Made by a program: the position numbers and the translations under genes. A DNA stretch of 64,000 nucleotides from Aliarcobacter thereius LMG 24486 (lineage in GTDB: Bacteria; Campylobacterota; Campylobacteria; Campylobacterales; Arcobacteraceae): positions 806,001 through 870,000 of the forward strand of contig NZ_CP035926.1 in assembly GCF_004214815.1 (NCBI RefSeq), read 5' to 3'. Every line of letters starts with the position of its first letter. The stretch's first letter is position 1. Positions 52,822 to 62,379 of this stretch are shown one piece after another. Below the pieces are notes generated by a model, which worked only from the letters and a program-made list of their open reading frames with translations, ran no database searches and was not told the DNA's origin.

Positions 52822-55017
52822 ATAGTTAAAAAGCTTATTTCAATAATATTATTATCAGTTATTTTATATTTTGAGTTTACAACACTTTTAAGCTCAAAAC
52901 ATAGTATTGGAAATATTGGAGCAGTTTTTGCAGATTTCTCATTTAAATATTTTTCATATTTATCTTATATTTATTTACTATTTTTACTATATCCTTTATA
53001 TTTAGTAAATTTCAAAAAGAACTTAGATAAAAATGATCTATATTTAAATATTTTAGCTATTTTAATATTTCTATTTACAGCTTTAATATTTCAAGCATTA
53101 ATCATAGAAAATCCTTATGAAAGAGGAGAATTAGGAAATATATTTGTAGATGCTTTTGCTCCATTTATTGGACATTTAGGATTGTATTTTTTAGTTGCTG
53201 TTGGATTATTTATCTCTATATTAATACTTTTTGAAACAAGTGATATGACTTTTAAAGATTTAATAAAGATTAAAAATATTATTCCTAAAATTAAATTTAA
53301 AGAGAAAACAAATATTGCAACAAAACAGAATATAACTAGACAAAAAGAGCAAACTACAAGCTCAAAAAATCTACCAGTTCCAAAAACTTCTTCTAAACAA
53401 AATATACAAAATGAACAAAAGATAGAAGAAAATAGAGTTAAAAGTATTGAAGATATTTTAGATGCAGATATTATAGAAAATGAAGAAAAAGAGATAAAAA
53501 ATAGTGCAAATTCAAATAGTGTAATAGTAGATGAACTTGAAGAAAATGCAAAGCTTTTAAGTGAATTAGAGTTTGGTAAAACTGAAAACCCAAAAGATTT
53601 TATATTACCTCCAACAAACTTTTTTCAAGATGCTCCAAAAGAGAATAAAACAAAAGTAAATGAAGCATTTATTGATAAAAAGATTGCAGATTTACTTGAT
53701 AAACTTTCAATGTTTAAAATAGATGGAGATGTAGTAAGAACTTACACAGGACCTGTTGTTACAACTTTTGAGTTTAAACCAGCACCAAATGTAAAAGTTT
53801 CAAAGATTTTAAGTCTTCAAGATGATTTAGCAATGGCTTTAAAAGCACAAACAATAAGAATTCAAGCTCCAATTCCTGGAAAAGATGTTGTAGGAATTGA
53901 AGTTCCAAACGAAGATACACAAACAATATATTTAAAAGAGATGTTAGATAGTGATATTTTCCAAAACTCTAAATCTCCACTTACTATGATTTTAGGAAAA
54001 GATATTGTAGGAAAACCATTTGTAACAGATCTTAAAAAGCTTCCTCATCTATTAATAGCTGGAACAACTGGAAGTGGAAAATCTGTTGGAATAAACTCTA
54101 TGATTTTATCTTTGTTATATAAAAATTCACCAGATAATCTAAGACTTGTGATGATTGACCCAAAAATGCTAGAGTTTTCTATGTACAATGATATTCCACA
54201 TCTTTTAACACCTGTTATTACAAAAGCAGTTGATGCTATAAATGCTTTGGCAAATATGGTAGCAGAGATGGAAAGAAGATACTCTTTGATGGCAAAAACA
54301 AAGACAAAAAATATTGAAAACTTCAATGAAAAAGCAGAAAAAGAGGGGCTTCCAACTATGCCTTATATTGTTGTAGTAATAGATGAATTAGCTGATTTGA
54401 TGATGACAAGTGGAAAAGATGTTGAGTACTCTATTGCAAGACTAGCTCAAATGGCAAGAGCAAGTGGAATTCACTTAATAGTAGCAACACAAAGACCATC
54501 TGTTGATGTAGTTACTGGATTAATTAAAGCAAATTTACCTAGTAGATTATCATATAAAGTAGGGCAAAAAGTAGATTCAAAAATTATTTTAGATTCTATG
54601 GGAGCTGAATCTTTACTTGGAAGAGGAGATATGCTATTTACACCTCCAGGAACTCCTGGAATTGTAAGAATTCATGCTCCTTGGAGTACAGAAACAGAGA
54701 TAGAAAAAGTTGTAGAGTTTTTAAAATCTCAAAGAGAAGTAGAGTATGATATGAACTTTATAAAAGATAAAAACTTAGGCTCTAATTCAAATTCATCTAA
54801 AGGTGCTAGTAGTAGCAACAATGAAAGTATAGAACTAGATGAACTATATGAAGATGCAAAAGAAGTGATAATTACAGATAAAAAAACTTCAATCTCTTAT
54901 CTTCAAAGAAGATTAAAAATTGGATACAACAGAGCTGCAAGTTTAATTGAACAACTAGAACAAACAGGTGTTTTAAGCCAAGTTGATGGAAGAGGAAATA
55001 GGGAGATTTTAATCTAA
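52822..55017 (+). CDS. ftsK: FtsK/SpoIIIE DNA translocase, apparently starting at ATA
   Basis: The frame stays open from 52801 to 55017 with no ATG, GTG or TTG before 53182. That TTG would remove the membrane domain. ATA at 52822, six bases after AAGGA and followed by GTTAAAAAG (IVKKLIS), is the best start, giving a 731-residue protein. Four N-terminal membrane helices (about 3-25, 50-70, 80-102, 115-140) precede a low-complexity linker. The motor has Walker A GTTGSGKSVG and VIDELADLMM, and the gamma domain ends YNRAASLIEQLEQTGVL. It moves DNA at the division septum for dimer resolution. A sequencing error or a real AUA start are both possible. Confidence 0.9.
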   Translation: MVKKLISIILLSVILYFEFTTLLSSKHSIGNIGAVFADFSFKYFSYLSYIYLLFLLYPLYLVNFKKNLDKNDLYLNILAILIFLFTALIFQALIIENPYERGELGNIFVDAFAPFIGHLGLYFLVAVGLFISILILFETSDMTFKDLIKIKNIIPKIKFKEKTNIATKQNITRQKEQTTSSKNLPVPKTSSKQNIQNEQKIEENRVKSIEDILDADIIENEEKEIKNSANSNSVIVDELEENAKLLSELEFGKTENPKDFILPPTNFFQDAPKENKTKVNEAFIDKKIADLLDKLSMFKIDGDVVRTYTGPVVTTFEFKPAPNVKVSKILSLQDDLAMALKAQTIRIQAPIPGKDVVGIEVPNEDTQTIYLKEMLDSDIFQNSKSPLTMILGKDIVGKPFVTDLKKLPHLLIAGTTGSGKSVGINSMILSLLYKNSPDNLRLVMIDPKMLEFSMYNDIPHLLTPVITKAVDAINALANMVAEMERRYSLMAKTKTKNIENFNEKAEKEGLPTMPYIVVVIDELADLMMTSGKDVEYSIARLAQMARASGIHLIVATQRPSVDVVTGLIKANLPSRLSYKVGQKVDSKIILDSMGAESLLGRGDMLFTPPGTPGIVRIHAPWSTETEIEKVVEFLKSQREVEYDMNFIKDKNLGSNSNSSKGASSSNNESIELDELYEDAKEVIITDKKTSISYLQRRLKIGYNRAASLIEQLEQTGVLSQVDGRGNREILI

Positions 55018-55044
55018 AAATAATATTTAATAGGGGATTTAAAA

Positions 55045-57936
55045 TTGTTTCAAAATAGTGTTTTAAAAACTTTTAATGATGATGAAAAGTTAGTTGCAAC
55101 TAGATGGGCATCTTACCAAAACTACAAATCAAAAGTAGAAGCTATAAAAGATTTCAAAGAAGAAGAGTATCAAGATGGATTCTTGAAAGATATTTTTGAA
55201 TCTTGTCTTGGATATACTCTAAAAACTACAAATCCAAGCTTTTTTAATCTTGAAAGAGAGAAGAAAAACGAAACAGATAGCAAAAAAGCTGATGGAGTTT
55301 TTTATTTAAATAGTGAAATAATTGGAGTAATAGAGCTAAAAGCTCAAGATACAAGAAATCTTGATAAAGTTCAGCAACAAGCATTTTACTACCTATCTCA
55401 ACACTCAAAAGCAAAATATGTGATAATCTCAAATTTTGATGAATTAAGATTTTATATAGAAAAAAGTACAGCTTATGAGAGTTTTTCTCTGTTTAATCTA
55501 TCTTATGATGAGTTTTGTAAGCTTCATCTTCTTTTAGCTTATGAAAATATCAAAGAAGAAAAAGCATTAAAAATAAGAGAAAAATCAAATAAATTTGAAC
55601 AAAATATCTCAAAAGAGTTATATAAAGATTTTTCAAACTTTAGGATACTTCTTTTTGATAATTTAGTAAAAAACAATTTAAGTATAGAAAAATCTGTACT
55701 TCTAAGGCTCACACAAAAACTATGCGACCGAATTATTTTTATACTATTTGCAGAAGATAGAACTTTGCTTCGTGCAAATACTATAAAAGAGATAAGAGAG
55801 GAGTTTATAAATCAGAAGTTTACAAACTACTCTTTGTATGATATTTATAAATTCTATTTTGATGCTATAAACAAAGGAGATGCAAGATTAGATATTCCAG
55901 AGTACAATGGTGGACTTTTTGCTGTTGATGAACTTCTTGATAGTTTGATTATAGATGATTTTATTTTAGATGAAAATGTTCAAATACTATCTAACTACGA
56001 TTTTGCAAGTGAAATATCTGTAAATATTTTGGGACATATTTTTGAACAGAGTTTAACAGACCTTGAAGAGCTTCAAGCAAATATAGACAATGTAAACTTT
56101 GATAAAACAAAATCAAAAAGAAAAAAAGATGGTGTATTTTATACTCCTGAATATATCACAAGATATATTGTAGAAAACACTTTAGGAAAAATGTGTAGTG
56201 AGAAAAGAGAAGAGCTAAAAATTGTTGAGATAACACCTCCATCTAACCCAAAAAAACTAACAAAACAAGAGCAACAAACAAAAGAAAACCTGCAAGAGTA
56301 TAAAAACTGGCTTCTAAATCTAAAAATCCTAGACCCAGCTTGTGGAAGTGGTGCATTTTTAAATCAAGCTTTGGAATACTTAATATCTGAACACAAAAAT
56401 CTACAAAATGATTTGGCTTTGATGGGCGATTTGTTTGCTTCATATATGGTAGAGGAAGAAATCCTTGAACACAATCTTTATGGAGTGGATATAAATGAAG
56501 ATGCCGTAGAAATTGCAAAGCTAAGTTTGTGGCTACGAACTGCAAAAAGAGGTAGACCACTTACCAAACTAGCAGACAAGATAGTTTGTGCAAACTCACT
56601 TTTAGAGATGCCATTTAGTGAAAATAGTTTTGATATAGTGATTGGAAATCCACCTTATGTAAGACAAGAAGCGATAAAAGAGCAAAAAGAAGCTTTGAGT
56701 AAAATCTACAAAGTAGCAAATGGAACAGCTGATTTATATGTATATTTTTATGAATTAGCTTTAAATATGTTAAAACCAAATGGTTTAAAAGGCTTTATTT
56801 GTAGTAATAAATTCTTTCGTGCAAAATATGGAGAAAATTTAAGAGAGTATATTTTACAAAATACTACAATTTTCCAGATAGCAGATTTTAATGGTGTAAA
56901 AATCTTTGAAGATGCAACAGTTGATAGTGCAATTACAATATTTCAAAAAACAAAATCAGATAATAATTCTACTTTTAAAGTTGTAGATGTAGATTTAATT
57001 AATAGCTATGATATGAAACAAAGTGATTTAACAAAAACTAGCTTTAGCTTCTCAAATCCAAAAGAACTAGCAATAAAACAAAAAATAGAAAAAATAGGTA
57101 TTCCTTTAAAAGAGTGGGATATAAAGATAAATTATGGAATAAAAACTGGATTTAATGAAGCATTTATTATAGATGAAAATATTAAAAATGAATTAATAAA
57201 AAAAGACTCTAAAAGTTTAGAAATTATTAAACCACTTTTAAGAGGAAAAGATATTAAAAAATATTCTGTAATCTTCGCAAATAAATGGCTTATCAATTCA
57301 CATAATAATCCACCAGTTAATATAGAAAATTATCAAGCTATTAAAGAACATTTAGACCAATATTATGACAAATTAGAAAAAAGAAGTGATAAAGGTATTA
57401 CTTCTTATAATCTAAGAAGTTGTGCTTATTTAAGTAGCTTTGAAAAAGATAAAATCATATATCCAGAAATAGCAAGTAATCCAAATGCTTTTGAGTATGA
57501 TAAAAATGGTTATTATTTAGACAAAACAGCTTTTTTAATTGAAGGAAATAATTTAAAATATATTATTTCTATTCTTAATTCTAAATCTTTGTTACATTAT
57601 ATGAAACAATCTATAAGACAAGTAGGACAAGGTTATCAATTATCAAAAATATTTGTTGAAGTTTTTCCAATCCCAAAAATAGATGAAGAATCACAAAAAC
57701 CATTTATAAAACTTGTAGATGAGATTTTGGAAGCTAAACAAAAAATAAAAGATTATAAACCTCTTTTAGATGAAGCTATAAAAAATAACAACTTTGATAG
57801 AGAAATCGCACTTAAAAAAGAGCTTGAAAACCTAGAAAATATCTGCACAACAAATGAAAAAACAATCGACCAAATGGTTTATAAACTCTATGATTTAACT
57901 CCTGATGAAATTAAAATTGTAGAGGGCAATTTATGA
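55045..57936 (+). CDS. Type IIG restriction-modification protein (fused nuclease, N6-adenine methyltransferase and specificity domains)
   Basis: The 963-residue protein starts at TTG after AGGGGAT. The N-terminal PD-(D/E)XK nuclease has D83 and E97-L-K99 (IGVIELKAQ). A helical linker follows, then an N6-adenine methyltransferase with FYTPEYITRYIV, DPACGSGAFLN (motif I) and NPPYVRQ (motif IV), and a TaqI-like target-recognition C-terminus. Both activities seem intact. Type IIG enzymes need no partner. The stop overlaps the next gene (ATGA). Confidence 0.92.
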   Translation: MFQNSVLKTFNDDEKLVATRWASYQNYKSKVEAIKDFKEEEYQDGFLKDIFESCLGYTLKTTNPSFFNLEREKKNETDSKKADGVFYLNSEIIGVIELKAQDTRNLDKVQQQAFYYLSQHSKAKYVIISNFDELRFYIEKSTAYESFSLFNLSYDEFCKLHLLLAYENIKEEKALKIREKSNKFEQNISKELYKDFSNFRILLFDNLVKNNLSIEKSVLLRLTQKLCDRIIFILFAEDRTLLRANTIKEIREEFINQKFTNYSLYDIYKFYFDAINKGDARLDIPEYNGGLFAVDELLDSLIIDDFILDENVQILSNYDFASEISVNILGHIFEQSLTDLEELQANIDNVNFDKTKSKRKKDGVFYTPEYITRYIVENTLGKMCSEKREELKIVEITPPSNPKKLTKQEQQTKENLQEYKNWLLNLKILDPACGSGAFLNQALEYLISEHKNLQNDLALMGDLFASYMVEEEILEHNLYGVDINEDAVEIAKLSLWLRTAKRGRPLTKLADKIVCANSLLEMPFSENSFDIVIGNPPYVRQEAIKEQKEALSKIYKVANGTADLYVYFYELALNMLKPNGLKGFICSNKFFRAKYGENLREYILQNTTIFQIADFNGVKIFEDATVDSAITIFQKTKSDNNSTFKVVDVDLINSYDMKQSDLTKTSFSFSNPKELAIKQKIEKIGIPLKEWDIKINYGIKTGFNEAFIIDENIKNELIKKDSKSLEIIKPLLRGKDIKKYSVIFANKWLINSHNNPPVNIENYQAIKEHLDQYYDKLEKRSDKGITSYNLRSCAYLSSFEKDKIIYPEIASNPNAFEYDKNGYYLDKTAFLIEGNNLKYIISILNSKSLLHYMKQSIRQVGQGYQLSKIFVEVFPIPKIDEESQKPFIKLVDEILEAKQKIKDYKPLLDEAIKNNNFDREIALKKELENLENICTTNEKTIDQMVYKLYDLTPDEIKIVEGNL

Positions 57937-58916
57937 GTAATTTTATATATGAAATAATAAATCAAAAAATCGATTTTTTGAAGCATTCTTATAAAACTAA
58001 TAAAACAGTTAATCATCAAGGAATTAAAGGCTCATTAAATGAAATATTACTAGAAGAGTTAATTAAAAATATTATTCCAAAAAAATATAAAATTACAAAA
58101 GGAATAATTCAAGATTTCAAAGGTATACAATCAAACGAATCTGATTTAATAATTTATAATCCAGAAGTTTTACCATCAATATTATTTGGAAGTAGTTTGA
58201 GTTTTGTTCCAGTAGAAGCAGTTGATTACGTATTTGAAATAAAGAGTACACTAAATGCAAATGAATTAAAAACAACTATAAAAAAGTTTAATAATTGTAA
58301 AAAACTAGAAGGTTTTAAAGGTAGAACTTCTCTTTTTAGTTTTGATAGTAATTTAAAAAATAAGTCTGAGCTTGAAAGATTAGAAAAATATGATAATAAT
58401 TTTTTCTTTAATCCATCTATAGGAGTTTTTACTATTTCAAATAAAGGTTATTATTTTTTTAATATATCTAAAAGGTTCATAAAAGATGTTATTCCAAAAG
58501 ATGAATTCATGCAACGATTTTTAAAAGATAATTTTGATAATAAAATATCTGTAAATATAGATAAACAAGATGATAGAAAATTTATTGTTAATGATATAAA
58601 TTATGATGAAATATACTATATCATATATTCTTGGAAAGGAATCGAATTTAATGGTATGCATAATTGTGAAATATTAGGTTTACTTTCAGGATTATCAAAT
58701 ACTTTATCAATTGAAAATTTTGGTAAGTATTTATTAGAAAATTGTAATGAATTATTTAAATCATACTCTTCTTGCGTAAAGGATATGTGGGGAAATGAAT
58801 CTTTTAAAAAAGTTGATTTTAATGGTTTTGTTGATACTGAATTAAATTTAGGATTAAGCCTAACATTAAATCAAGACAATAAAAACAATAAAATAATAGT
58901 ATATGAAAATAATTAA
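57933..58916 (+). CDS. DUF6602-like PD-(D/E)XK nuclease-fold protein
   Basis: The 327-residue protein has HQGIKGSLNEILLEELI near residue 28, NESDLIIYNP with D71 and DYVFEIKSTL with E102 and K104, a D...ExK active-site pattern as in DUF6602 proteins. The C-terminal half has no known motif. It overlaps both the type IIG gene before it and the HEPN-like gene after it, so it is probably part of one defence operon. Confidence 0.78.
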   Translation: MSNFIYEIINQKIDFLKHSYKTNKTVNHQGIKGSLNEILLEELIKNIIPKKYKITKGIIQDFKGIQSNESDLIIYNPEVLPSILFGSSLSFVPVEAVDYVFEIKSTLNANELKTTIKKFNNCKKLEGFKGRTSLFSFDSNLKNKSELERLEKYDNNFFFNPSIGVFTISNKGYYFFNISKRFIKDVIPKDEFMQRFLKDNFDNKISVNIDKQDDRKFIVNDINYDEIYYIIYSWKGIEFNGMHNCEILGLLSGLSNTLSIENFGKYLLENCNELFKSYSSCVKDMWGNESFKKVDFNGFVDTELNLGLSLTLNQDNKNNKIIVYENN

Positions 58917-59889
58917 ATCTAAACTATCAAAAATAAACTCCTATTGGAATGACTATTATTTTATAAAAGAGTTTTTTCAAAAAAAAATAAATTTTACTGA
59001 TGAAGTTAAAACAAATTATTATGGAGATTTGAATAACTATCTTCATGACACATTAGATTTAGTTAAACCATTTAAAAAAATTAAATCTGAAAAAAATTAT
59101 ATATCTCAAATAATAGTTTTATTACAAGTTATTTATACTCAACAAGATTTAATAGATGAATTACTATATATATTTAAACTTCAAAAATCTACAAACGAAG
59201 ATAAAAATCCAAATAGAGATATAAGAAATGAACTAATAGGACATCCTATAAGTAGAGATAAAAGAGATAATAATAAATTAAAATCATCTATTCTTTTTGA
59301 TATCAGAAATGAAGATGAAAATTATATCTCTTATGCAAAATATTCAATGAAAGAATCAGAATTAAAAAAATATAGTGTTCAAGAAATAATAGAAAATCAT
59401 AAAATTTTTTTAAATAAATATTTGGACAAAATTTTAAACAAAATAGAAAAAGATATAAAAGAGTATCAAAAACAAATAAAAAAAGTATTTGAAATTCCAC
59501 TTTTAAAACAATTTGATTACATAGATAAAACTGACAAAGAATTATTGTCAAGTATAAGTTATATTTTTGAAAAAGATAGTTTAAAATATTATTATCAAAA
59601 TATGAGAAAACATAGAAGATATTTGTATTGTTTGAAGCAATATAAAAGAGCTTTAAAATCTGTAATAAAAAATGAAGAAGACAAAACTAAATATTACTCA
59701 TTAATAGAAATATATGACCGTGAACAACTTCAAAAGAAAGATAAAGTTTTTACAATAGATTTTTATACTAAAAAATATAAAGATAATGAGGTTGTATTAA
59801 AAGAGTTAAAAAATATGGAATTAAATTTTTATAATGATGCCGAGTATTACGCGTCATTAAATTTTTTATCTGAAAATGAAAAAAATTAG
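58903..59889 (+). CDS. HEPN-like protein, possible RNase effector
   Basis: The 328-residue, lysine-rich helical protein contains R108-NELIG-H114 within RDIRNELIGHP, matching the Rx4-6H motif (with asparagine after arginine) that marks HEPN RNases. Helical segments flank it on both sides as in that fold. It overlaps the DUF6602-like gene by 14 bases. I infer a growth-arresting effector paired with the nuclease-like protein or the type IIG system. Overall sequence does not let me name a family. Confidence 0.65.
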   Translation: MKIIKSKLSKINSYWNDYYFIKEFFQKKINFTDEVKTNYYGDLNNYLHDTLDLVKPFKKIKSEKNYISQIIVLLQVIYTQQDLIDELLYIFKLQKSTNEDKNPNRDIRNELIGHPISRDKRDNNKLKSSILFDIRNEDENYISYAKYSMKESELKKYSVQEIIENHKIFLNKYLDKILNKIEKDIKEYQKQIKKVFEIPLLKQFDYIDKTDKELLSSISYIFEKDSLKYYYQNMRKHRRYLYCLKQYKRALKSVIKNEEDKTKYYSLIEIYDREQLQKKDKVFTIDFYTKKYKDNEVVLKELKNMELNFYNDAEYYASLNFLSENEKN

Positions 59890-59919
59890 CTTAAAACTAA
59901 TAGAAGCATCAAAATCAAA

Positions 59920-59997
59920 ATGAATTATATTGAAAAATTTTTAGCAAACGACACAAAAGGATTTGAAGCTAGAAAAGAGCTATTTGAAAAAGCTTAA
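59920..59997 (+). pseudogene. 25-codon gene-start fragment in repeat copy 1
   Basis: The frame reads MNYIEKFLANDTKGFEARK then ELFEKA and a stop. A nearly identical start (MNHLKKFLANDTKGFEARK, then stop) lies at 60598-60657. Both appear to be the 5' end of the same unknown gene, left as relics on each side of the toxin-antitoxin pair. Confidence 0.5.
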
Positions 59998-60013
59998 AAT
60001 ATAAAAATCAAAT
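59938..60013 (+). repeat. 76-bp direct repeat, copy 1
   Basis: Matches 60616-60691 at 75 of 76 positions; the only difference is G at 59977 versus T at 60655. It lies just upstream of the antitoxin and ends two bases before its promoter -10 region. Confidence 0.9.
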
Positions 60014-60014
60014 A

Positions 60015-60023
60015 TGATATAAT
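60015..60023 (+). promoter_or_regulatory. Extended -10 promoter of the toxin-antitoxin pair
   Basis: TGATATAAT lies 28 bases before the antitoxin ATG, immediately after repeat copy 1. Confidence 0.5.
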
Positions 60024-60051
60024 CTAAAACTTGATTTAAAAAGGATTTTTT

Positions 60052-60306
60052 ATGAAAACTTTAACAATAGATATTCAAGATAGTTTTTTGAAAGAGTTTC
60101 TAAACTTTGTACAAAAAAGTCAAAATAAAATATTAGTTCGAAATAGTAGCGATTATGAAGATATATATTTTGATGATAGAAAAAAACAACTTCAAAAAAT
60201 AAGAGAAGATATAAAAGATGGCAAAGAAAAGCTTTATTCAATAGATGAGTTTGAGAAAAGATTTGATTTATTTGAAAAAGAAATAGATAAAAAATATGCA
60301 AATTAA
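60052..60306 (+). CDS. Antitoxin of a RelE/ParE-type pair
   Basis: The 84-residue protein has a ribbon-like start (MKTLTIDIQDSFLKEFLNFV), then a helical, charged C-terminal half (FDDRKKQLQKIREDIKDGKE) typical of toxin-binding antitoxin tails. RBS AAAGGA precedes the ATG. It overlaps the proposed toxin start (60296) by 11 bases, as in many type II pairs. Confidence 0.78.
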   Translation: MKTLTIDIQDSFLKEFLNFVQKSQNKILVRNSSDYEDIYFDDRKKQLQKIREDIKDGKEKLYSIDEFEKRFDLFEKEIDKKYAN

Positions 60307-60611
60307 ACTTTCAAATAATTTTGAAAAAAATTTTATATATTATTTATGAATTTATATCAAAAGATAAATTATCTGCTGCACAAAATTTCAAAAAAGAACT
60401 TTTAAAAACTATTAAAGCATTATCAGATTTTCCTCTAAAATATAGAAAATCATACTATTTTGATGATGAAAATATAAGAGATTTGACTTTTAAAGGATAT
60501 ACAATAGTTTATGAAGTAGATTTTGATAAAAAAGAGATTTTTGTATTTCATATTTTTAATAAAAACTTGCCAATAAATATAAAAAAAGAAAATGAAAATG
60601 AATCATCTTAA
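60296..60611 (+). CDS. RelE/ParE-family toxin, split by a one-base homopolymer frameshift
   Basis: The family-like start is MQIKLSNNFEK at 60296, overlapping the antitoxin stop, but the frame then meets a stop at 60347-60349. Removing one A from the A7 run at 60324-60330 joins it to YIIYEFISKDKLSAAQNFKK, which continues to 60611 with the ParE core (RDLTFKGYTIVYEV, then FVFHIFN). From TTG at 60321 a 96-residue protein without the first strand could be made. The toxin may be inactive, phase-variable by slippage, or a sequencing error may be present. Confidence 0.72.
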
Positions 60612-60657
60612 AAAGTTTTTAGCAAACGACACAAAAGGATTTGAAGCTAGAAAATAG
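60598..60657 (+). pseudogene. 19-codon gene-start fragment in repeat copy 2
   Basis: The frame reads MNHLKKFLANDTKGFEARK and then TAG, created by the single base that differs from copy 1. It overlaps the toxin 3' end. Confidence 0.45.
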
Positions 60658-60691
60658 CTATTTGAAAAAGCTTAAAATATAAAAATCAAAT
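60616..60691 (+). repeat. 76-bp direct repeat, copy 2
   Basis: Matches 59938-60013 at 75 of 76 positions. Together they bracket the toxin-antitoxin pair at a spacing of 678 bases. Confidence 0.9.
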
Positions 60692-60694
60692 TTA

Positions 60695-60709
60695 ATTACA
60701 AATTGTAAT
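60695..60709. repeat. 15-bp perfect palindrome
   Basis: ATTACAA and TTGTAAT surround a central A, then a T-rich tract (ATTTCTTTCCCC). It may end the toxin transcript or the convergent sixA transcript. Confidence 0.4.
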
Positions 60710-60743
60710 ATTTCTTTCCCCTTTTACCCTTTTTTGCTAAGAT

Positions 60744-61232
60744 TTAAAACATCTTTGGATATATAAAAAACTCCAAACTAGCACAATCTTCTTTTAATTC
60801 ACTCCAAGAGTTTATATCTAAACTCATTTTTAAAATCCCACTTGTAGGAATATTTTCAGTAAAACCACCAAGTAAATAATCAGCCAAAAGATTAAATCCT
60901 GGATTATGACCTATAAAAAATATTGTATTATGTTTATTTTCTATATTTTTAAGTACATCTAAAAGATTTTCTAAAGGTGCTTCATATATGTTTTTTTCAA
61001 AAACTACATCTTTTTTGTATTTAAACTCATCTAAAAAACTTTTTAAAGTTAGTTTTGTTCTAAGAGATGGAGAAGAGATTATCAAATCAGGAGTTTGTAT
61101 AAGAGATTTTAATTTTTTTGCCATAAATGGTGCATCTTTTTCTCCTCTTTTATTTAAAGGTCTTGAAAAATCATCTAAACTTATATCTTTCCAAGAAGAT
61201 TTTGCATGTCTTATTAAAATTATCTCTCTCAT
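60744..61232 (-). CDS. sixA: SixA-like phosphohistidine phosphatase
   Basis: The start is the ATG at 61232 (MREIILIRHAKSSW) after AGGAGT; the longer frame to 61277 has no RBS. The 162-residue histidine-phosphatase protein has the LIRHAKSSW motif at the start, ISSPSLRTKLT near residue 55 and FIGHNPGFN near 108. SixA dephosphorylates phosphotransfer histidines. It is a single-gene unit divergent from aroB. Confidence 0.9.
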   Translation of the reverse strand: MREIILIRHAKSSWKDISLDDFSRPLNKRGEKDAPFMAKKLKSLIQTPDLIISSPSLRTKLTLKSFLDEFKYKKDVVFEKNIYEAPLENLLDVLKNIENKHNTIFFIGHNPGFNLLADYLLGGFTENIPTSGILKMSLDINSWSELKEDCASLEFFIYPKMF

Positions 61233-61341
61233 TTTTACTCCTAAAAATTTCTCATATATTATCTTATAAACTATCAAAAAAGCCTTTTTTTAGTAAAAAT
61301 TAGCTATTATCAACACTTATTTAAACGATGGAAAAAACAAA

Positions 61342-62379
61342 ATGAGAGTAAAAATAGAGCTACAAAATGATAACTCATATGAAATATTTATAGAAAAACT
61401 TCAGCAATTAAGCTTTGATAGAAAAGTTGTGATTGTAACAAATTCAACAATAGCAAATCTACATTTAGAATATCTAAAGATAAAAATTAGTGCAAAAGAG
61501 CTTAGTATTTGTATTTTGGAAGATGGAGAAGAGTATAAAAACTTTGACTCTTTACAAAATATTCTTACAACTTGCTTTGAAGCAAAATTAGATAGAAAAT
61601 CACTTTTAATAGCATTTGGTGGCGGAGTTGTAGGCGATATGACAGGTTTTGCAGCATCTATTTACCAAAGAGGAATAGATTTTATTCAAATTCCTACAAC
61701 TTTGCTTTCTCAAGTAGATGCAAGTGTTGGTGGGAAAACAGGAATAAACAACAAATACGGTAAAAACCTAATAGGAACTTTTCATCAACCAAAAGCTGTT
61801 TATATAGATTCTAGTTTTTTAGAAACTTTGCCAAAAAGAGAGTTTGGAGCAGGAATTGCTGAGATAGTTAAAATGGCTGTTTGTTTCAATAAAGAGTTTT
61901 TTTCTTGGCTTGAAAACAATGATTTAAATGATAAAAAAAATATAGATATAGCTATTTTAAAATCTGTTGAAACAAAAGCTTGGGTAGTTTCACAAGATGA
62001 AAAAGAGCAAGGATTAAGAGCTGCTTTAAACTATGGACATACTTTTGGACATGTTATAGAAAATCTTACAAACTATAAAACATATCTTCACGGAGAAGCA
62101 GTAGGAATTGGTATTTGTATGGCAAATGCACTTGCAGTTAAACTTGGAATTATGAGCAAAGAAGAAGAGAAAAGAGTTAAAACTTTACTAGAAAAATATA
62201 ATATTCCTACAAGTTATAAAATCGAAGATGTAGAAGATTTCTATGAGCATTTTTTCTTAGATAAAAAATCAAGCAATAGTAAAATAAAGTTTATTTTACC
62301 ACTTGGAATAGGAGATTGCAAAATAACTGATGAGATAAATAAAGATGATGTTTGTGTAATTTTAAGGGAGTTTAGATGA
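61342..62379 (+). CDS. aroB: 3-dehydroquinate synthase
   Basis: The 345-residue enzyme makes dehydroquinate in the shikimate pathway using NAD and a metal ion. [19 protein letters not shown] near residue 96, [18 protein letters not shown] near 120 and the metal-site histidine in [12 protein letters not shown] are visible. It overlaps the next gene by four bases (ATGA). Confidence 0.95.
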   Translation: MRVKIELQNDNSYEIFIEKLQQLSFDRKVVIVTNSTIANLHLEYLKIKISAKELSICILEDGEEYKNFDSLQNILTTCFEAKLDRKSLLIAFGGGVVGDMTGFAASIYQRGIDFIQIPTTLLSQVDASVGGKTGINNKYGKNLIGTFHQPKAVYIDSSFLETLPKREFGAGIAEIVKMAVCFNKEFFSWLENNDLNDKKNIDIAILKSVETKAWVVSQDEKEQGLRAALNYGHTFGHVIENLTNYKTYLHGEAVGIGICMANALAVKLGIMSKEEEKRVKTLLEKYNIPTSYKIEDVEDFYEHFFLDKKSSNSKIKFILPLGIGDCKITDEINKDDVCVILREFR

